From Myxococcales bacterium (GTDB taxonomy: Bacteria; Myxococcota_A; Polyangia; Haliangiales; Haliangiaceae), in NCBI GenBank assembly GCA_016720595.1, contig JADKKI010000007.1, positions 1 to 64,000 on the forward strand: a stretch of DNA of 64,000 bases. The letters run 5' to 3'. A program made the translations under genes and the position numbers. Below, one piece after another: positions 36,156 to 45,984 of the stretch. A model generated the notes under the pieces. That model was not told the origin of the DNA. It did not search any database and was given only the letters and a program-made list of their open reading frames with translations. How positions within the stretch are numbered: position 1 is the first letter of the stretch; every line of letters starts with the position of its first letter.

Positions 36156-37955
36156 TCACGGGTGGGTTGTCGCTGCTCTGAGCCAGTCCACGGCCGCGGG
36201 CCCGAGCTCCGCGCTCGACCTGCCGAGATCGAGCTCCACGCGCTGTCCCGTGATCGTCTGCAGCGCGCGCGCGGTGTAGTAGCGGATCAACGGATAGGCG
36301 TGGGCGAGGTGAGGTGCGAGCGCGGGGAGCGCTGCGCGGTCGCGTCGTTCGCCGAGGAGCGCGATCGCCACGGCCTGCTCGTGCGGCTTGCCCCGCACCA
36401 GGGTCGCGCTGATCGTGTTGACGTCGAGGTTCTCTCCATACAGCGTGGTGAGCGAGCGGCGGTCGTAGCGCTTGCTCCACCAGGTCTCCATCGTCGAGAC
36501 CAGCTCTCGCACGCTCTTGTCGGTGTGGCACAGCGCGCACTCGAGAGGGCGATCGGCCTGGACGCGGTTGGGATCCGTCGGCGAGCCGATCCGGTGATAG
36601 CGGACGAGGCCGTAGTCGAGCCCCATGTTCTTCTTCGGCATGTGGCAGCCGATGCACGCGGTCCCCGCGCTACCGGCGGCGTGGTGCGAGTGCTGGGTCA
36701 CCGCGGCCTGGGTGGCATAGGCGGCATGACAGGTGACGCACACCTTGTTGCCGGCGGGCGTCGCGAGCGCCGCCATCGCCTCGGGCGCATCCGCTGCGTG
36801 CGGATCGTGGCAAGTGGTACACGCCATCTGCGATGCGCAGCCGCCGAGCTGAAAATCGCGACCCTCGCCCGAGTTCGTGGTGCTGCCACCCGGGTTCTTC
36901 CGTCGCTCGCCGCCCTCCCACGTCCACGGATAGCGGGTGAACAGCACCGTGTGGCACTTCGCGCAGGTCTTGTTGATCCACTGCGCGCGCGAGCCCACCT
37001 GGTTCTTGGGCGGGGTCAGCCCGAACAGTGAGCTCTGCACCGCGAACGTCGGCTTCAGCGCAGGCTCGGCGGCGTGCGCCTTCGCACCGTTGTGACACGC
37101 CTCGCATCCGACCCCGAGCTCGACCAGCTTGCCGCCATCGAGGTACTGCTCGCTCGCCGTGGCGACGGCCGGCAGCACCTCGCGCAGCTTCCGGGAGGGC
37201 GCCGGTGTGCCGCCGAGGAACGTGATCTCGTCGCTCAAGGCGCGCGCGAGGCCCGCGTCATCCCGCGATGCGGCGGTCCAGATCAGCGAGCGCGGCAGCA
37301 AGCGATCGGAGAGCTTGCCCTGGTAGCTCGGGAGCCCGGGGCCGTAGAGCTCGTCGTAGAGCATGGTCGCCAGCGGCAGCGTGTTGTGGCAGCCGATGCA
37401 GTCGGTCATCCACACCGCACGCACCGAGATCTCGGGGCGCTCCTTGACCATCACCGAGTAGCCCTTGTAGCGCCACGACTGCGTCGAGAACACGAACGTC
37501 GCCGGCAGCACCCGCTCGACCCCGATCCCACCGGTCACCGGGTTCTGCGCCGAGGTGACGTCGATCCCCACGAAGTCCTCGCGGTAGCGCCCGCCGACGA
37601 CCTTGGTCACGCGGTAGCGCGAGACGCCCTTCTCCGTGGCCACGCGCACGAACCGGGCGCCGCCCTGGGTCTCCATCGTCGCCGTGTCCGCGCCGATCTG
37701 GATCGACGTGCCGTCGAAGGGCGCGCGGATCACCGCCGTCGCCGCATCGCGGGTCATGTTGCGCATCGGCGAGTGCTGCCAGGTCGCGTACTCCGCGGCA
37801 TGACAGTCCTCGCACGCGCGGGAGCCTGCATAGTCCGCCCGCAGGACGTTGCTCGCCACCGTCTGTGCCGCGGCCGGAGCCACCCGCGCCGGCGTTGCGC
37901 TCGAGCCGCACGCGGCGACGACGCAGACCAGTAGCAGGGCATGGGTGGACCGCAC
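36156..37955 (-). CDS. octahaem cytochrome c lipoprotein
   Basis: A 599-residue protein. MRSTHALLLVCVVAAC is a signal peptide with a lipobox (Cys16). Eight CxxCH sites are present: CEDCH (48), CIGCH, CEACH, CAKCH, CTTCH, CVTCH, CIGCH and CALCH (about 480). Several additional His can act as distal ligands (QHSHHAAG). The last ~90 residues are HEAT-like helices (LLGERRDRAALPALAPHLAHAYPLIRYY). The layout resembles the cytochrome c554/multihaem redox family and the pentahaem protein at 5474-7726. It is likely a membrane-anchored periplasmic electron carrier or reductase. The sigma-factor fusion gene lies 17 bases upstream in the same direction and may be on the same transcript. Confidence 0.88.
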   Translation of the reverse strand: MRSTHALLLVCVVAACGSSATPARVAPAAAQTVASNVLRADYAGSRACEDCHAAEYATWQHSPMRNMTRDAATAVIRAPFDGTSIQIGADTATMETQGGARFVRVATEKGVSRYRVTKVVGGRYREDFVGIDVTSAQNPVTGGIGVERVLPATFVFSTQSWRYKGYSVMVKERPEISVRAVWMTDCIGCHNTLPLATMLYDELYGPGLPSYQGKLSDRLLPRSLIWTAASRDDAGLARALSDEITFLGGTPAPSRKLREVLPAVATASEQYLDGGKLVELGVGCEACHNGAKAHAAEPALKPTFAVQSSLFGLTPPKNQVGSRAQWINKTCAKCHTVLFTRYPWTWEGGERRKNPGGSTTNSGEGRDFQLGGCASQMACTTCHDPHAADAPEAMAALATPAGNKVCVTCHAAYATQAAVTQHSHHAAGSAGTACIGCHMPKKNMGLDYGLVRYHRIGSPTDPNRVQADRPLECALCHTDKSVRELVSTMETWWSKRYDRRSLTTLYGENLDVNTISATLVRGKPHEQAVAIALLGERRDRAALPALAPHLAHAYPLIRYYTARALQTITGQRVELDLGRSSAELGPAAVDWLRAATTHP

Positions 37956-37972
37956 GCCCCGGTTCTACCCCA

Positions 37973-40405
37973 TCAGGCGTGGAGCTTCTTCCGGAGGACG
38001 ACGAGCTGGATCACTTTGTCCCCGCGCCGCACGCTGATCGCGACCGTCGTGCCCGCGGTGCCGCGGATCCGTGCGACGGCACCATCGAGGCCCAAGGTCG
38101 CCACCGCGATCCCGTCGACCGCCACGACGTGGTCCGAGAGCACGATCCCCGCGGCCGCGGCACCACTGTCGGGCATCACCAGGTCGACCCGCAGCGTCTC
38201 GCCCTCGGGCGCGAGCTTGACCCCGATGCCCACGAGCTCGAGCGTGGGCTTCTCGCCTTCGCCGAGCTTGGTCAGCTCGATGGTCAGCGGGCCGAGCTCA
38301 CCACCATCGACCGCGACCATCCCAGCCTCGACCTTCGGATGGAACCCACCCGCGCCGATCGTGATCGCCACCGGCCCGGGCGGAATCCCGGTGAGCTCGA
38401 ACGTGCCGTCCTCCCGCGTCACCGTGCCCGCATTGGCTGGGGTGGCGCTCGCTCCTCCCCCGTGGGCCTCGCGCATCACCCGCGCATAGGCCAGCGGCCC
38501 TGACTTGTCCGAGGCGACGATCCTGCCGCGGAGCGTGGCGCCGACCGAGACGACGAGATGGGCGTCCGTGGTGCCTGCCGAGACGGTGGTCGGCGCGCTC
38601 GGTGCCAGGCCACTCGCCGCAGCGAGCAGGTCGTAGTCCCCCGGCGGCACCCGCACGCGAAACCGCCCACCCGCATCGACGACCGACGTCGCGAGGATCG
38701 TCTGACGCAGAGCACCGGCGCGGCGCATCACGAGCAGGGTGAACGCGGGCACCGGCTCGCCGCCCGTGGTGACGACGGTGCCGGCGATCGGTGCGCCGAG
38801 CTCGATCGTGAGCCGCACGCCGCTCGTCCCACCAACGATCCCGGGCACGAACGTCGTCGCGTGCTGCGCGAGCTCCGCGCTGAGCAGGTAGCTGCCGCGA
38901 TCCACGCCCTCGAGGGCGAACGTGCCATCGGCGCCGCTGGTCGCGAACGCGGTCGCACGTGGCACCTCGGGCGCCTTGCCCGGCGCGTCGTCGGGCTCCG
39001 CCCGCACCAGCACCTCGCCGACGGGTGCTCCGGTCTCGTCCACCGTGATGCCGCGGATCGTCACATCGCGAGGAGCCCCCTCGCCGAGCTGGATCGTGAG
39101 GACACGGGTGAGCGCGACATCGCCATCGAGCCGCGCCCAGCCACGGAACGGGCCGCGCGACGCTTCGAACACGGCATCATCGGCGGCGTGGAACACGAAG
39201 CCACCGGCCTTGTCGGTGATCCACTCCGTCGCGAGCTGCTCGATCGCCTGCTCACCCGATGGGGTTCCCAGGAGGCGCACGCGCGCGTTGGGCACCGGGG
39301 CCCCGCTCGCATCGATGACCCTGCCTGCGTAGTCGATCGCGGGGAACAGGAACACCGTGATGCCGCGCACCGCGCGATCCTTCGCGAGCGCCAGATCGAC
39401 CTTCGAGTGTGCGAGCTCGGGTGCGTACGGCAAGAAGCCAGCGGCGACCACCGCCGTGAGCTCGAACGCTCCGGGCGCACCCGGTGCGAGCTCGAACGCG
39501 CCGTCGTCCCGGCTGCGGATCGTCGTCGCGCCGCCGTCACTCGAGAAGGTCAGCTCCGCGCCACCCACCCCGGCGCCCGTCGACCAGTTGATCACGCGCC
39601 CACTCACGGCGCCGCCGGGTGCCGCGACCGTCTCGACGGTGGTGCGTCCCTGGCCCGGCAGCGGATCGACCACGGTGGTGGCCGGCGCACGGCTCCCCGG
39701 CGGCACGACCGCGTCGCGGTGGTTCGCCGACCCAGCGCGTGCGGGGGCCGTCGCCACGGCGGGAGGACCGGCAGGATCGCCACCTCCACGCCGGGCGAGA
39801 TAGATCGCACCGATCCCGACAAGGACGATCAGCGCGATCAGGGCTGCGAACGAGGTCTTGGCCTTCACGAGGAGTGCTCCCTTGCCGGCCGCGATCGGGA
39901 TCAACGCGCGCTGCCAGCGCGGTGTGGTCTCGTCGAGCGCGGCCCGTAGCCGTTCGAGCCCGGTCTTCAATCGCCAGCGCACCGTCCCGGGCGGGATCTC
40001 GAGCGCGCGCGCGATCTCGGCGGCGCTCTCGCCATCGAGATAGCGACGGATCACGGTGGTCCGGAACGGCTCGTCGAGCGCGACCAGCGCGCCCGAGAGA
40101 CGTTCGAGCACCCGCGCCCGATCGATCGGGTCCTCAACGGGCCCCGTGTCCACGACCTCGTTGACCGCGACCTCGCGCGCGCGGCGCCGCGCCTCGGCAC
40201 GGCGATTCATGCGCCAGCGATTGCGCAGGACCGTGGCGAGCCAGGGTCGCACGGGCCGATCCTGATCCGGCGGGTGCGTGATCGCCGCGATCGCCGTGTC
40301 CTGGACGAGATCGTCGGCCTCCGCGTCACCGCGGACGAGCGAACGAGCCAGGGCGCGCAAGCCCTCGAGCTCGCGGAGCACGGCCTCGGGTGCAGGCGAC
40401 GTCAC
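37973..40405 (-). CDS. ECF sigma factor fused to a transmembrane helix, extracytoplasmic repeats and PDZ domain
   Basis: A GTG start at 40405; 810 residues. Residues ~8-70 match sigma-70 region 2 (LVRGDAEADDLVQDTAIAA; RPWLATVLRNRWRMNRR). Residues ~105-165 match region 4 (LVALDEPFRTTVIRRYLDGESAAEIARAL). Residues ~183-208 are a transmembrane helix. The rest, predicted outside the membrane, has four or more carboxypeptidase-regulatory-like beta-sandwich repeats (SGRVINWSTGAGVGGAELTF; GRVIDASGAPVPNARVRL; GTVVTTGGEPVPAF). It ends in a PDZ-like domain (GVKLAPEGETLRVDLVMPDSGAAAAGI; DHVVAVDGIAVATLG). A transmembrane sigma factor would sense the envelope and need release by proteolysis, or the region could act without release. 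No separate anti-sigma gene is adjacent. Confidence 0.85.
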   Translation of the reverse strand: MTSPAPEAVLRELEGLRALARSLVRGDAEADDLVQDTAIAAITHPPDQDRPVRPWLATVLRNRWRMNRRAEARRRAREVAVNEVVDTGPVEDPIDRARVLERLSGALVALDEPFRTTVIRRYLDGESAAEIARALEIPPGTVRWRLKTGLERLRAALDETTPRWQRALIPIAAGKGALLVKAKTSFAALIALIVLVGIGAIYLARRGGGDPAGPPAVATAPARAGSANHRDAVVPPGSRAPATTVVDPLPGQGRTTVETVAAPGGAVSGRVINWSTGAGVGGAELTFSSDGGATTIRSRDDGAFELAPGAPGAFELTAVVAAGFLPYAPELAHSKVDLALAKDRAVRGITVFLFPAIDYAGRVIDASGAPVPNARVRLLGTPSGEQAIEQLATEWITDKAGGFVFHAADDAVFEASRGPFRGWARLDGDVALTRVLTIQLGEGAPRDVTIRGITVDETGAPVGEVLVRAEPDDAPGKAPEVPRATAFATSGADGTFALEGVDRGSYLLSAELAQHATTFVPGIVGGTSGVRLTIELGAPIAGTVVTTGGEPVPAFTLLVMRRAGALRQTILATSVVDAGGRFRVRVPPGDYDLLAAASGLAPSAPTTVSAGTTDAHLVVSVGATLRGRIVASDKSGPLAYARVMREAHGGGASATPANAGTVTREDGTFELTGIPPGPVAITIGAGGFHPKVEAGMVAVDGGELGPLTIELTKLGEGEKPTLELVGIGVKLAPEGETLRVDLVMPDSGAAAAGIVLSDHVVAVDGIAVATLGLDGAVARIRGTAGTTVAISVRRGDKVIQLVVLRKKLHA

Positions 40406-40453
40406 CTCTGCAGCATGCCGCGGACCTGGGAAGTGTTGGCGGCCACGTGATGG

Positions 40454-41092
40454 TCACGCGATGTTTCGGTAGTGGCGGCGTGCGCCCAGGCCCTCCGCGG
40501 CCATGGCGGCCTGGATCGCGGGGCGCTCGGCGAGCTTGGTCTCGTAGTCGTCGACGTTGGGCCACAACGCCAGATCGATGCCGAACCGCCCGCACCACTG
40601 GAGCATGACGAACAGATAGGCATCGCAGACGCTGAACTGCTCGCCCATCAGGTAGCCCCGGGCACCGAGGACATCCCCGAGATAGAGCAGGCGATCGGCG
40701 ATCTTGCCGCGCTGCCCGGACTCCACGTTGCGCGGCGTACCGGACTTCCAGAGCAGGCCGAACTGGGCGTGGAGCTCGGTCGAGAGGAAGGCGAGCCACT
40801 CCGCCGCCTGGTAGCGCGCGAACGTGCCCCACGCCGGGATCAGCGCCCGGTCGGGCACGAGATCCGCGACGTACTGGAGGATCACCTGCGCCTCTGTCAG
40901 CACCACGTTGCGTGAACCGGGGAGCTCGATCGCGGGCACGGATCCCTTCGGGTTGATCGCGAGGTAGTCACGTCCGCCAGCGGTGCGGTGCGAGCGGAGA
41001 TCCACGCGTTCGAGATCGAAGCTCAGCCCCGCCTCGCGAAGCGCGATGTGTGGTGCGAGCGAACACGCGCCGGGCGCGTAGTAGAGCTTCAT
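40454..41092 (-). CDS. glutathione S-transferase (beta-class type)
   Basis: 212 residues. MKLYYAPGACSLAPHIALRE carries the beta-class catalytic Cys10. GSVPAIELPG has the cis-Pro, and TEAQVILQYVADLVP follows. The helical C-terminal domain includes FLSTELHAQFGLLW and GEQFSVCDAYLFVMLQWCGRFG. A cytoplasmic detoxification or reduction enzyme, and a paralogue of the gene at 32598-33206 with the same start pattern. It stands alone, 48 bases upstream of the sigma-factor fusion gene, same strand. Confidence 0.92.
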   Translation of the reverse strand: MKLYYAPGACSLAPHIALREAGLSFDLERVDLRSHRTAGGRDYLAINPKGSVPAIELPGSRNVVLTEAQVILQYVADLVPDRALIPAWGTFARYQAAEWLAFLSTELHAQFGLLWKSGTPRNVESGQRGKIADRLLYLGDVLGARGYLMGEQFSVCDAYLFVMLQWCGRFGIDLALWPNVDDYETKLAERPAIQAAMAAEGLGARRHYRNIA

Positions 41093-41244
41093 GTGCAGGT
41101 CCTCGATGTGGGCTCACGCATCCCACGTGCCAGCCGGTCGACCGGGGCACCGGGGCACGGTGAGCGATGACGCGCAGCCCCGCTCGTCCACGCACGCAGG
41201 GCGCGGGTCCTCGGCGGCACGCACGGTGCAATTCCCGTCCAACC

Positions 41245-41805
41245 ATGTCCGGTGACGAGCCACGCCGCCTGCTCCAGAAGCTGATCCGCGAGGCGGGCCG
41301 GGCAGAGGTCGCCGTGCACGAGCACCTGGTGCGCGAGCGCAAGCGGCTCGGCGCCGCGCCGCCCGTCGTCGCCCTCGAGGCCGTCGCCGACCACGCGCTG
41401 GCGATGCAGGGCCGGTTCGCGTCGATGCTCGACGGCCACGAGCTCGCACCGCAGCTCCGCTCCGGGGTCGGCACCACGCTCGTGACGCTGGGCCACCTGG
41501 TCGTCGATCGCGTGATCGATCCCGAGCGCGCCTTTCGCACCGTGCTCGTCGACCTTCGTCACGGCGTCGAGGTCGTGAAGTTGCTGCGAGAGGTCGCCCG
41601 CAACGAGATCATGTTCGGAATGATCCGGTGGTGCGATGACTGGCTCGGCGCACGCCGCACGCTGGTCGCGCGCGTGGAAGCACAGCTGGGCTGGTTCGCC
41701 GATCGCGCCCGGCTCGCGCTGTTGCCCGCCCTGCCGGAGGAACGGGCTCAGCCGGTCGACGACTTCGAGCCCGTCACGTCGTGCCCCCGTCCCGATCCGT
41801 CCTGA
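41245..41805 (+). CDS. hypothetical helical protein
   Basis: 186 residues from ATG 41245; longer in-frame starts are possible but add Arg/Pro-rich, non-protein-like sequence. It is predicted almost all alpha-helical, with stretches such as RRLLQKLIREAGRAEVAVHEHLVRE, VALEAVADHALAMQGRFASML and VVKLLREVARNEIMFGMIRWC. The pattern recalls ferritin-like or bundle proteins, but metal motifs (ExxH pairs) are not clear. No signal peptide or membrane segment. The neighbours give no clue: it is convergent with the monohaem cytochrome gene. Confidence 0.6.
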   Translation: MSGDEPRRLLQKLIREAGRAEVAVHEHLVRERKRLGAAPPVVALEAVADHALAMQGRFASMLDGHELAPQLRSGVGTTLVTLGHLVVDRVIDPERAFRTVLVDLRHGVEVVKLLREVARNEIMFGMIRWCDDWLGARRTLVARVEAQLGWFADRARLALLPALPEERAQPVDDFEPVTSCPRPDPS

Positions 41806-41833
41806 GATTCAGGCGTGGTGATCCGCGCGTCGT

Positions 41834-42136
41834 TCAGCGCTGGGTCATGACGACGAGATACTGCTGGATCAGGAACCGCTGCTCCCCGTCGAGGTTCGCG
41901 CGCTTCGCCATCTCGTCGAGCTTGGTCGGCCACTCGCTCGCAGTGTGATCCTTGGGCATCGGCGGTGCGTGACAGTTGCCGCACTTGCGCACCATCAAGG
42001 CACGTCCGTCCTGGAGCTGTGCGAGTTCGACCTGGGCGCGCGTCGCATCGGCCACGGTCGCCGTGGGCGGCGTGACCCGGCAGCCGGCCAGCAGCGCCAC
42101 GAGCATTGCGACGATCACGGCCGGTCCGCGCGTCAT
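41834..42136 (-). CDS. monohaem cytochrome c lipoprotein
   Basis: A 100-residue protein. The signal peptide MTRGPAVIVAMLVALLAGC has a lipobox at Cys19. A single haem site CGNCH (about 52-56) follows with the Pro-rich stretch APPMPKDHTASEWP. A Met near the C-terminus (VVMTQR) could be the sixth ligand. Its ATG overlaps the stop of the upstream outer-membrane protein gene (ATGA, 42133-42136), so the two are translationally coupled. It is likely an envelope-anchored electron carrier or a haem-bearing subunit of the same system. Confidence 0.85.
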   Translation of the reverse strand: MTRGPAVIVAMLVALLAGCRVTPPTATVADATRAQVELAQLQDGRALMVRKCGNCHAPPMPKDHTASEWPTKLDEMAKRANLDGEQRFLIQQYLVVMTQR

Positions 42137-42876
42137 AGCTCGATCCCGATGATCGCCCGGGCGCTGAACGCTTCGGCCTCGTCGGTGAGACCGAAGCCCG
42201 TGGTCAAGGTCAGCCAGAAGTTCGACGACGGCGCGAAGCTCATCGCCGGCCCCACGGACAGATACAGCTCCGATTCCTCGAGCTGCCCCCAGGTCTCCGC
42301 GCCGAGCTTGAACTTGGGGTGCGCCTGATAGGTCAGGCCGGCCGCCCAGCCGAGCTCGAGCTCGGTCTCGACGGTGTCGTTGCCGACCTTGACCTCGCCG
42401 ATCGCGTTGGCGGCGGCGGTGAACTTGTCGAAGTCACGGGCGACGATCACCTTGCCCTCGAGCTCGTAGACGCTCGCACCGAAATCCTTCGCGACCTCGA
42501 CGTAGACCAACGTATCGACCGGCCACTCACCGCGATCCGCGAACCGATAGCGGCTCTCGAGCTTCACCGCCTCGAGCCCGAACGCCTTGCTCGTCACCGC
42601 GTCGCCGGCGACCTGCGAGAACACCGTGTAGAACGCGGCGTCCCAGTGATCGGTGATGCCGTGCTCGAGCTCGAGGATCTGCTCGTAGAACTGGGGGCTG
42701 GTCTTGTCCCAGGTGGCCCTGCCCTGCGTGTGCCACAGCTCGACGGCGGTCTTGCCCTCGGGGACCGTCGAGTACTCGTAGGTGTGCGTGAACGACCGGA
42801 GGTCCGCGCGCGCGTCGCGCGCAGCGGTCAGGGTGAGGACGGCAACGAGCGACGAGGCAACGACCAGGCGGGACAT
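42133..42876 (-). CDS. outer-membrane beta-barrel protein
   Basis: A 247-residue protein with signal peptide MSRLVVASSLVAVLTLTAARDARA. The mature part shows the alternating hydrophobic/polar pattern of beta strands and many aromatic residues (FYTVFSQVAG; LVYVEVAKDFG; ELELGWAAGLTYQAH; FWLTLTTGFGL). The last residue is a hydrophobic Leu (IIGIEL), as required by many outer-membrane proteins. It resembles small phenol/porin-type barrels without a recognised family. Its stop overlaps the start of the monohaem cytochrome gene, suggesting a joint envelope function. Confidence 0.7.
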   Translation of the reverse strand: MSRLVVASSLVAVLTLTAARDARADLRSFTHTYEYSTVPEGKTAVELWHTQGRATWDKTSPQFYEQILELEHGITDHWDAAFYTVFSQVAGDAVTSKAFGLEAVKLESRYRFADRGEWPVDTLVYVEVAKDFGASVYELEGKVIVARDFDKFTAAANAIGEVKVGNDTVETELELGWAAGLTYQAHPKFKLGAETWGQLEESELYLSVGPAMSFAPSSNFWLTLTTGFGLTDEAEAFSARAIIGIEL

Positions 42877-42921
42877 CGGTTGAACTTGAATATGGATTTC
42901 AAATTCGCCCGCGTCAAGCCG

Positions 42922-44655
42922 CTAGATCGAGATCGAACCCTTCCGGAAGTCAGTCTTGCGGAGGTGCACGTTGATGCAGACGGGACGGCCGGTCTTGGCA
43001 ATTGCCTTGGCCTCCGCGAGAGTTGCGTCGACCCGGCTCGGGTCGGTCAAGACCAGCCCGACTCCGCCATAGCCCTCGGCGACCTTGTGATAGTCGGTGC
43101 GGCGGAGGTCGCAACCCAGCGTGGTTCCGAGGATCTCGACCTGCTCGCGGGCGATCTGGGCCCACGAGGCGTCGTTGCCGATCACGGCGATCGGTGCGAC
43201 CCCGTGCCGCACGTAGCTGTCGAACTCGGCGAGCGAGTAGGCGCTCGAGCCGTCGCCCCAGATCAGCCAGACCTCCTTGCCCGGCCTCACCATCGTGGCG
43301 CCGAGGGCGTAGCCGCCACCGACCCCGAGCGTGCCGAACACGCCCGGATCGAGCCAGGACAGCGGCGCCCGTGGCCGCACGATGTAGCTCGCGGTCGCCA
43401 CGAAGTCGCCACCGTCGACGACGAGCACCGCGTCGTCTGCCATCGCCTCCTCCATGCGCAGGAAGAAGTGGAGTGGATCGACGAGCTCTCCCGCAGGGAC
43501 GGCCTTGCCCGCGATCTCGGCGTCACGCTTGGCGTCACCTGCGCGCAGCTGCTCGGTCCAGCCGCGCCACGAATCCCCCGCGGAGCTCACGCGATCGCCG
43601 AGCGCGACGAGGAAGTCTCCGGCGTGCATCTCGAGGGCGATGTCGGGCCGGCGGTTCTTGCGCAGCTCGGTCGACGACAGGTTCGCGGCGATCAGCGTGC
43701 CGGCCTTGTTGATGCCGCGGCCGTAGCCGAGGCGGAAATCGAACGGGAAGCCACACACCACGGTGCAATCGGCTTCCTTGAGCGCCGCGCCGCGGTTGTG
43801 CCGGAGCTGCAGCTCGTGGGTGCGACCGAGCAGGCCGCGCGCGGTGCCCGCGAGATACACCGGCGCGCCGAGCATCCCGAGCGCGCGCGCGAGGCGGCCA
43901 GGATCCTTCACCCCGACCATGGTCTGGCTGCCGACCACGATCACCGGCTTCTGCGCCGCCTTGAACGCGGCCGCCGCCTTCTCGACGAGGCCATCGCCGC
44001 GCAGGTTCGGCAGCGAGGGCATGTGCAGCTCGGGCAACGTCGGGGCGTGGAACTGCTTGTAGAGGTGGCCCTTGATGTAGAGCTCGAGCGCCTTGGCGCC
44101 GATGCCCTTGGCCTTGCCCATCCCGGCTTCCTTCTCGTACCAGGTGCGCACGATCTCCTCGGGATAGAGCAGATCGACGGGGACCTCGATGAACACTGGG
44201 CCAGGCACGCCGCTCGTGGCGATCTGACACGCGCGCTCGACGGTGGGAGCGAGCGCCGGGACGGTCTTGACCATCGTCGCCCACTTCGTCATCGGCTTCA
44301 TGATCGAGAGCTGATCGATGTCCTGCAGCGCGCCCCGGCCCTTCAGCAGGGTCGCGGTGGAGCCGCCGAACACGATCATCGGCGTCTGCGCCATCTCGGC
44401 GTTCTTGAGCGCGGTGGCCATGTTGGTGACGCCGGGACCGGCGGTGACCGCCGCGACGCCGATCGTCCCGGTCATCCGCGCGACCGCGTCCGCCGCGAAC
44501 ACCGCGTTGGCCTCGTCCCGCACGTCGACGACGCGGATCCCGCGCGTGTTCGCACCGGTCAGGATCGGCGAGATGTGGCCGCCACACAGCGCGAACAGGT
44601 GCGTGACACCGTGCCGCGCGAGAACTTCTGCGATCAGGTCACCACCGTGTGCCAT
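42922..44655 (-). CDS. ThDP-dependent acetolactate synthase-like enzyme
   Basis: 577 residues from ATG 44655. N-terminal Pyr domain: [23 protein letters not shown] with the catalytic Glu in [17 protein letters not shown], and [16 protein letters not shown]. Central FAD/sugar-like domain: [25 protein letters not shown]-terminal PP domain: ThDP/Mg motif [19 protein letters not shown] to NDASW. It belongs to the acetolactate synthase/2-hydroxyacyl-CoA lyase (ILVBL-like) group. No small regulatory subunit is nearby, so valine/isoleucine synthesis is less likely than an acyloin or lyase role. Divergent from the hydroxylase gene, with 46 bases between starts. Confidence 0.88.
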   Translation of the reverse strand: MAHGGDLIAEVLARHGVTHLFALCGGHISPILTGANTRGIRVVDVRDEANAVFAADAVARMTGTIGVAAVTAGPGVTNMATALKNAEMAQTPMIVFGGSTATLLKGRGALQDIDQLSIMKPMTKWATMVKTVPALAPTVERACQIATSGVPGPVFIEVPVDLLYPEEIVRTWYEKEAGMGKAKGIGAKALELYIKGHLYKQFHAPTLPELHMPSLPNLRGDGLVEKAAAAFKAAQKPVIVVGSQTMVGVKDPGRLARALGMLGAPVYLAGTARGLLGRTHELQLRHNRGAALKEADCTVVCGFPFDFRLGYGRGINKAGTLIAANLSSTELRKNRRPDIALEMHAGDFLVALGDRVSSAGDSWRGWTEQLRAGDAKRDAEIAGKAVPAGELVDPLHFFLRMEEAMADDAVLVVDGGDFVATASYIVRPRAPLSWLDPGVFGTLGVGGGYALGATMVRPGKEVWLIWGDGSSAYSLAEFDSYVRHGVAPIAVIGNDASWAQIAREQVEILGTTLGCDLRRTDYHKVAEGYGGVGLVLTDPSRVDATLAEAKAIAKTGRPVCINVHLRKTDFRKGSISI

Positions 44656-44701
44656 GGCCGGCAGTCTCGCGCGGCGTGCTAGCGTTCCGAAAGGGGAAGC
44701 G

Positions 44702-45574
44702 GTGTCGAACCTCGTTCTGTATTCCATCCCAGCGTTCGTGGCGCTGCTCCTCGTGGAGCTGTGGTGGTCCCGCCGCACACAGCGCAAGGATCTCCGCGGC
44801 TACGAGACCAAGGACACGTTCGCGAGCCTGTCGATGGGCCTCATGAACGTGGGCATCGCCGCCGGCGCCAAGCTGCTGTCGATCCCGTTCTACGCCCTGC
44901 TCTACGAGCACCGGCTGGTCGACGTGGTGGAGGCGACGGGCGGCTGGGCGTGGCTGATCCTGTTCTTCGTCGAGGACCACTCCTACTACTGGTTCCATCG
45001 CGTGCACCACGAGGTGCGCCTGCTGTGGGCGTGTCACGTCAATCATCACTCGAGCCAGCACTACAACCTCTCGACCGCCCTCCGGCAGCCGCTGCTGACG
45101 CCGTTCACCGGGCCGCTGTTCTGGGTGCCGCTGCCGCTGATCGGGTTCCCGGTGTGGATGATCCTGACCGCGCAGGCGTGGAGTCTCATCTATCAGTTCT
45201 GGCTCCACACCGAAGCGATCGACAAGCTCGGCCCGCTCGAGTGGATCCTCAACACGCCGTCGCATCACCGCGTGCACCACGGCAAGAACCTCCCGTACCT
45301 CGACAAGAACCACGGTGGGGTCCTCATCATCTGGGATCGCCTGTTCGGCACGTTCGCGCGCGAGGACGAGCGCGTGGTCTACGGCCTGACCAAGGACATC
45401 GACACCTACAACCCGCTGCGGATCGGGTTCCACGAGTTCGCCGCGATCGGCAAGGACGTGGCGCGCGCGCCCACGATCGGCGCGAAGCTCGGCTACCTGC
45501 TGGCGCCACCCGGTTGGAGCCACGACGGATCGACTCAGACCGCGACCGAGCTGCAGCGACGCGCGAAGGGCTAG
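44702..45574 (+). CDS. fatty acid hydroxylase/sterol desaturase-type membrane enzyme
   Basis: A GTG start at 44702 with GGGGAAG a few bases upstream; 290 residues. An N-terminal helix ([19 protein letters not shown]) and two further membrane helices come first. The di-iron His boxes are HRVHH, HVNHH (with SSQH) and HRVHH again. It matches the fatty acid hydroxylase superfamily (ERG3/SUR2-like and alkylglycerol monooxygenase-like). It acts in the inner membrane on lipid or sterol-like substrates. Its divergent partner is the ThDP enzyme, so 44656-44701 must hold both promoters. Confidence 0.9.
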   Translation: MSNLVLYSIPAFVALLLVELWWSRRTQRKDLRGYETKDTFASLSMGLMNVGIAAGAKLLSIPFYALLYEHRLVDVVEATGGWAWLILFFVEDHSYYWFHRVHHEVRLLWACHVNHHSSQHYNLSTALRQPLLTPFTGPLFWVPLPLIGFPVWMILTAQAWSLIYQFWLHTEAIDKLGPLEWILNTPSHHRVHHGKNLPYLDKNHGGVLIIWDRLFGTFAREDERVVYGLTKDIDTYNPLRIGFHEFAAIGKDVARAPTIGAKLGYLLAPPGWSHDGSTQTATELQRRAKG

Positions 45575-45984
45575 AGGGCCGCAGGCACGCGAGCGTGTCG
45601 TGCGCGATCACGCGTTGCGATCCGCCCGACCGGAAGCGCCGGCGCTGTCCGCACGCTGGACGTCGGGTGACAACTGACCCCGACCGCGCTCAAGGCCAGG
45701 AGCCAGGGGTGAAGTGGTTCACCTACACCTAACCACTTGTTGTTGCGCATCTTGGACTCGTCTAATCAATTGGTTAGCTGGTGGGGACGGTTGTGCCCAC
45801 CTGGGGTGTGTAACCTCATGCGCAATGTGGGTGTCACACCCCCTTTCGCCATGAGTATCAAATAGATGAACTAGATCCCCGGTCCAGATCCCGGGCGGCA
45901 CGACCGTTGCTGTACGATGGACTCATGCTGGCCGGTCTTCGTCCGCTCTCTACCCGTACGGGGCTTGGCTCGCGTAAGGCGATG
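45575..45984 (+). promoter_or_regulatory. promoter/operator region of the four-gene operon
   Basis: About 410 bases without a gene and locally AT-rich. Inverted repeats: AAGTGGTT/AACCACTT (45712-45719, 45731-45738); TAATCAATTGGTTA (about 45762-45775, nearly palindromic); GGTGGG/CCCACC (45780-45785, 45796-45801); GGGTGT C ACACCC (45829-45841). TATCAAATAGAT near 45855 could include a -10. Together they suggest an operator-rich start for the operon at 45985. The first stem may instead be a terminator for the hydroxylase gene. Confidence 0.45.

Noticed and set aside
42922..44655. acetolactate synthase ilvB
   Set aside because: The fold matches, but there is no regulatory subunit or ilv neighbour, and other ThDP lyases share these motifs.
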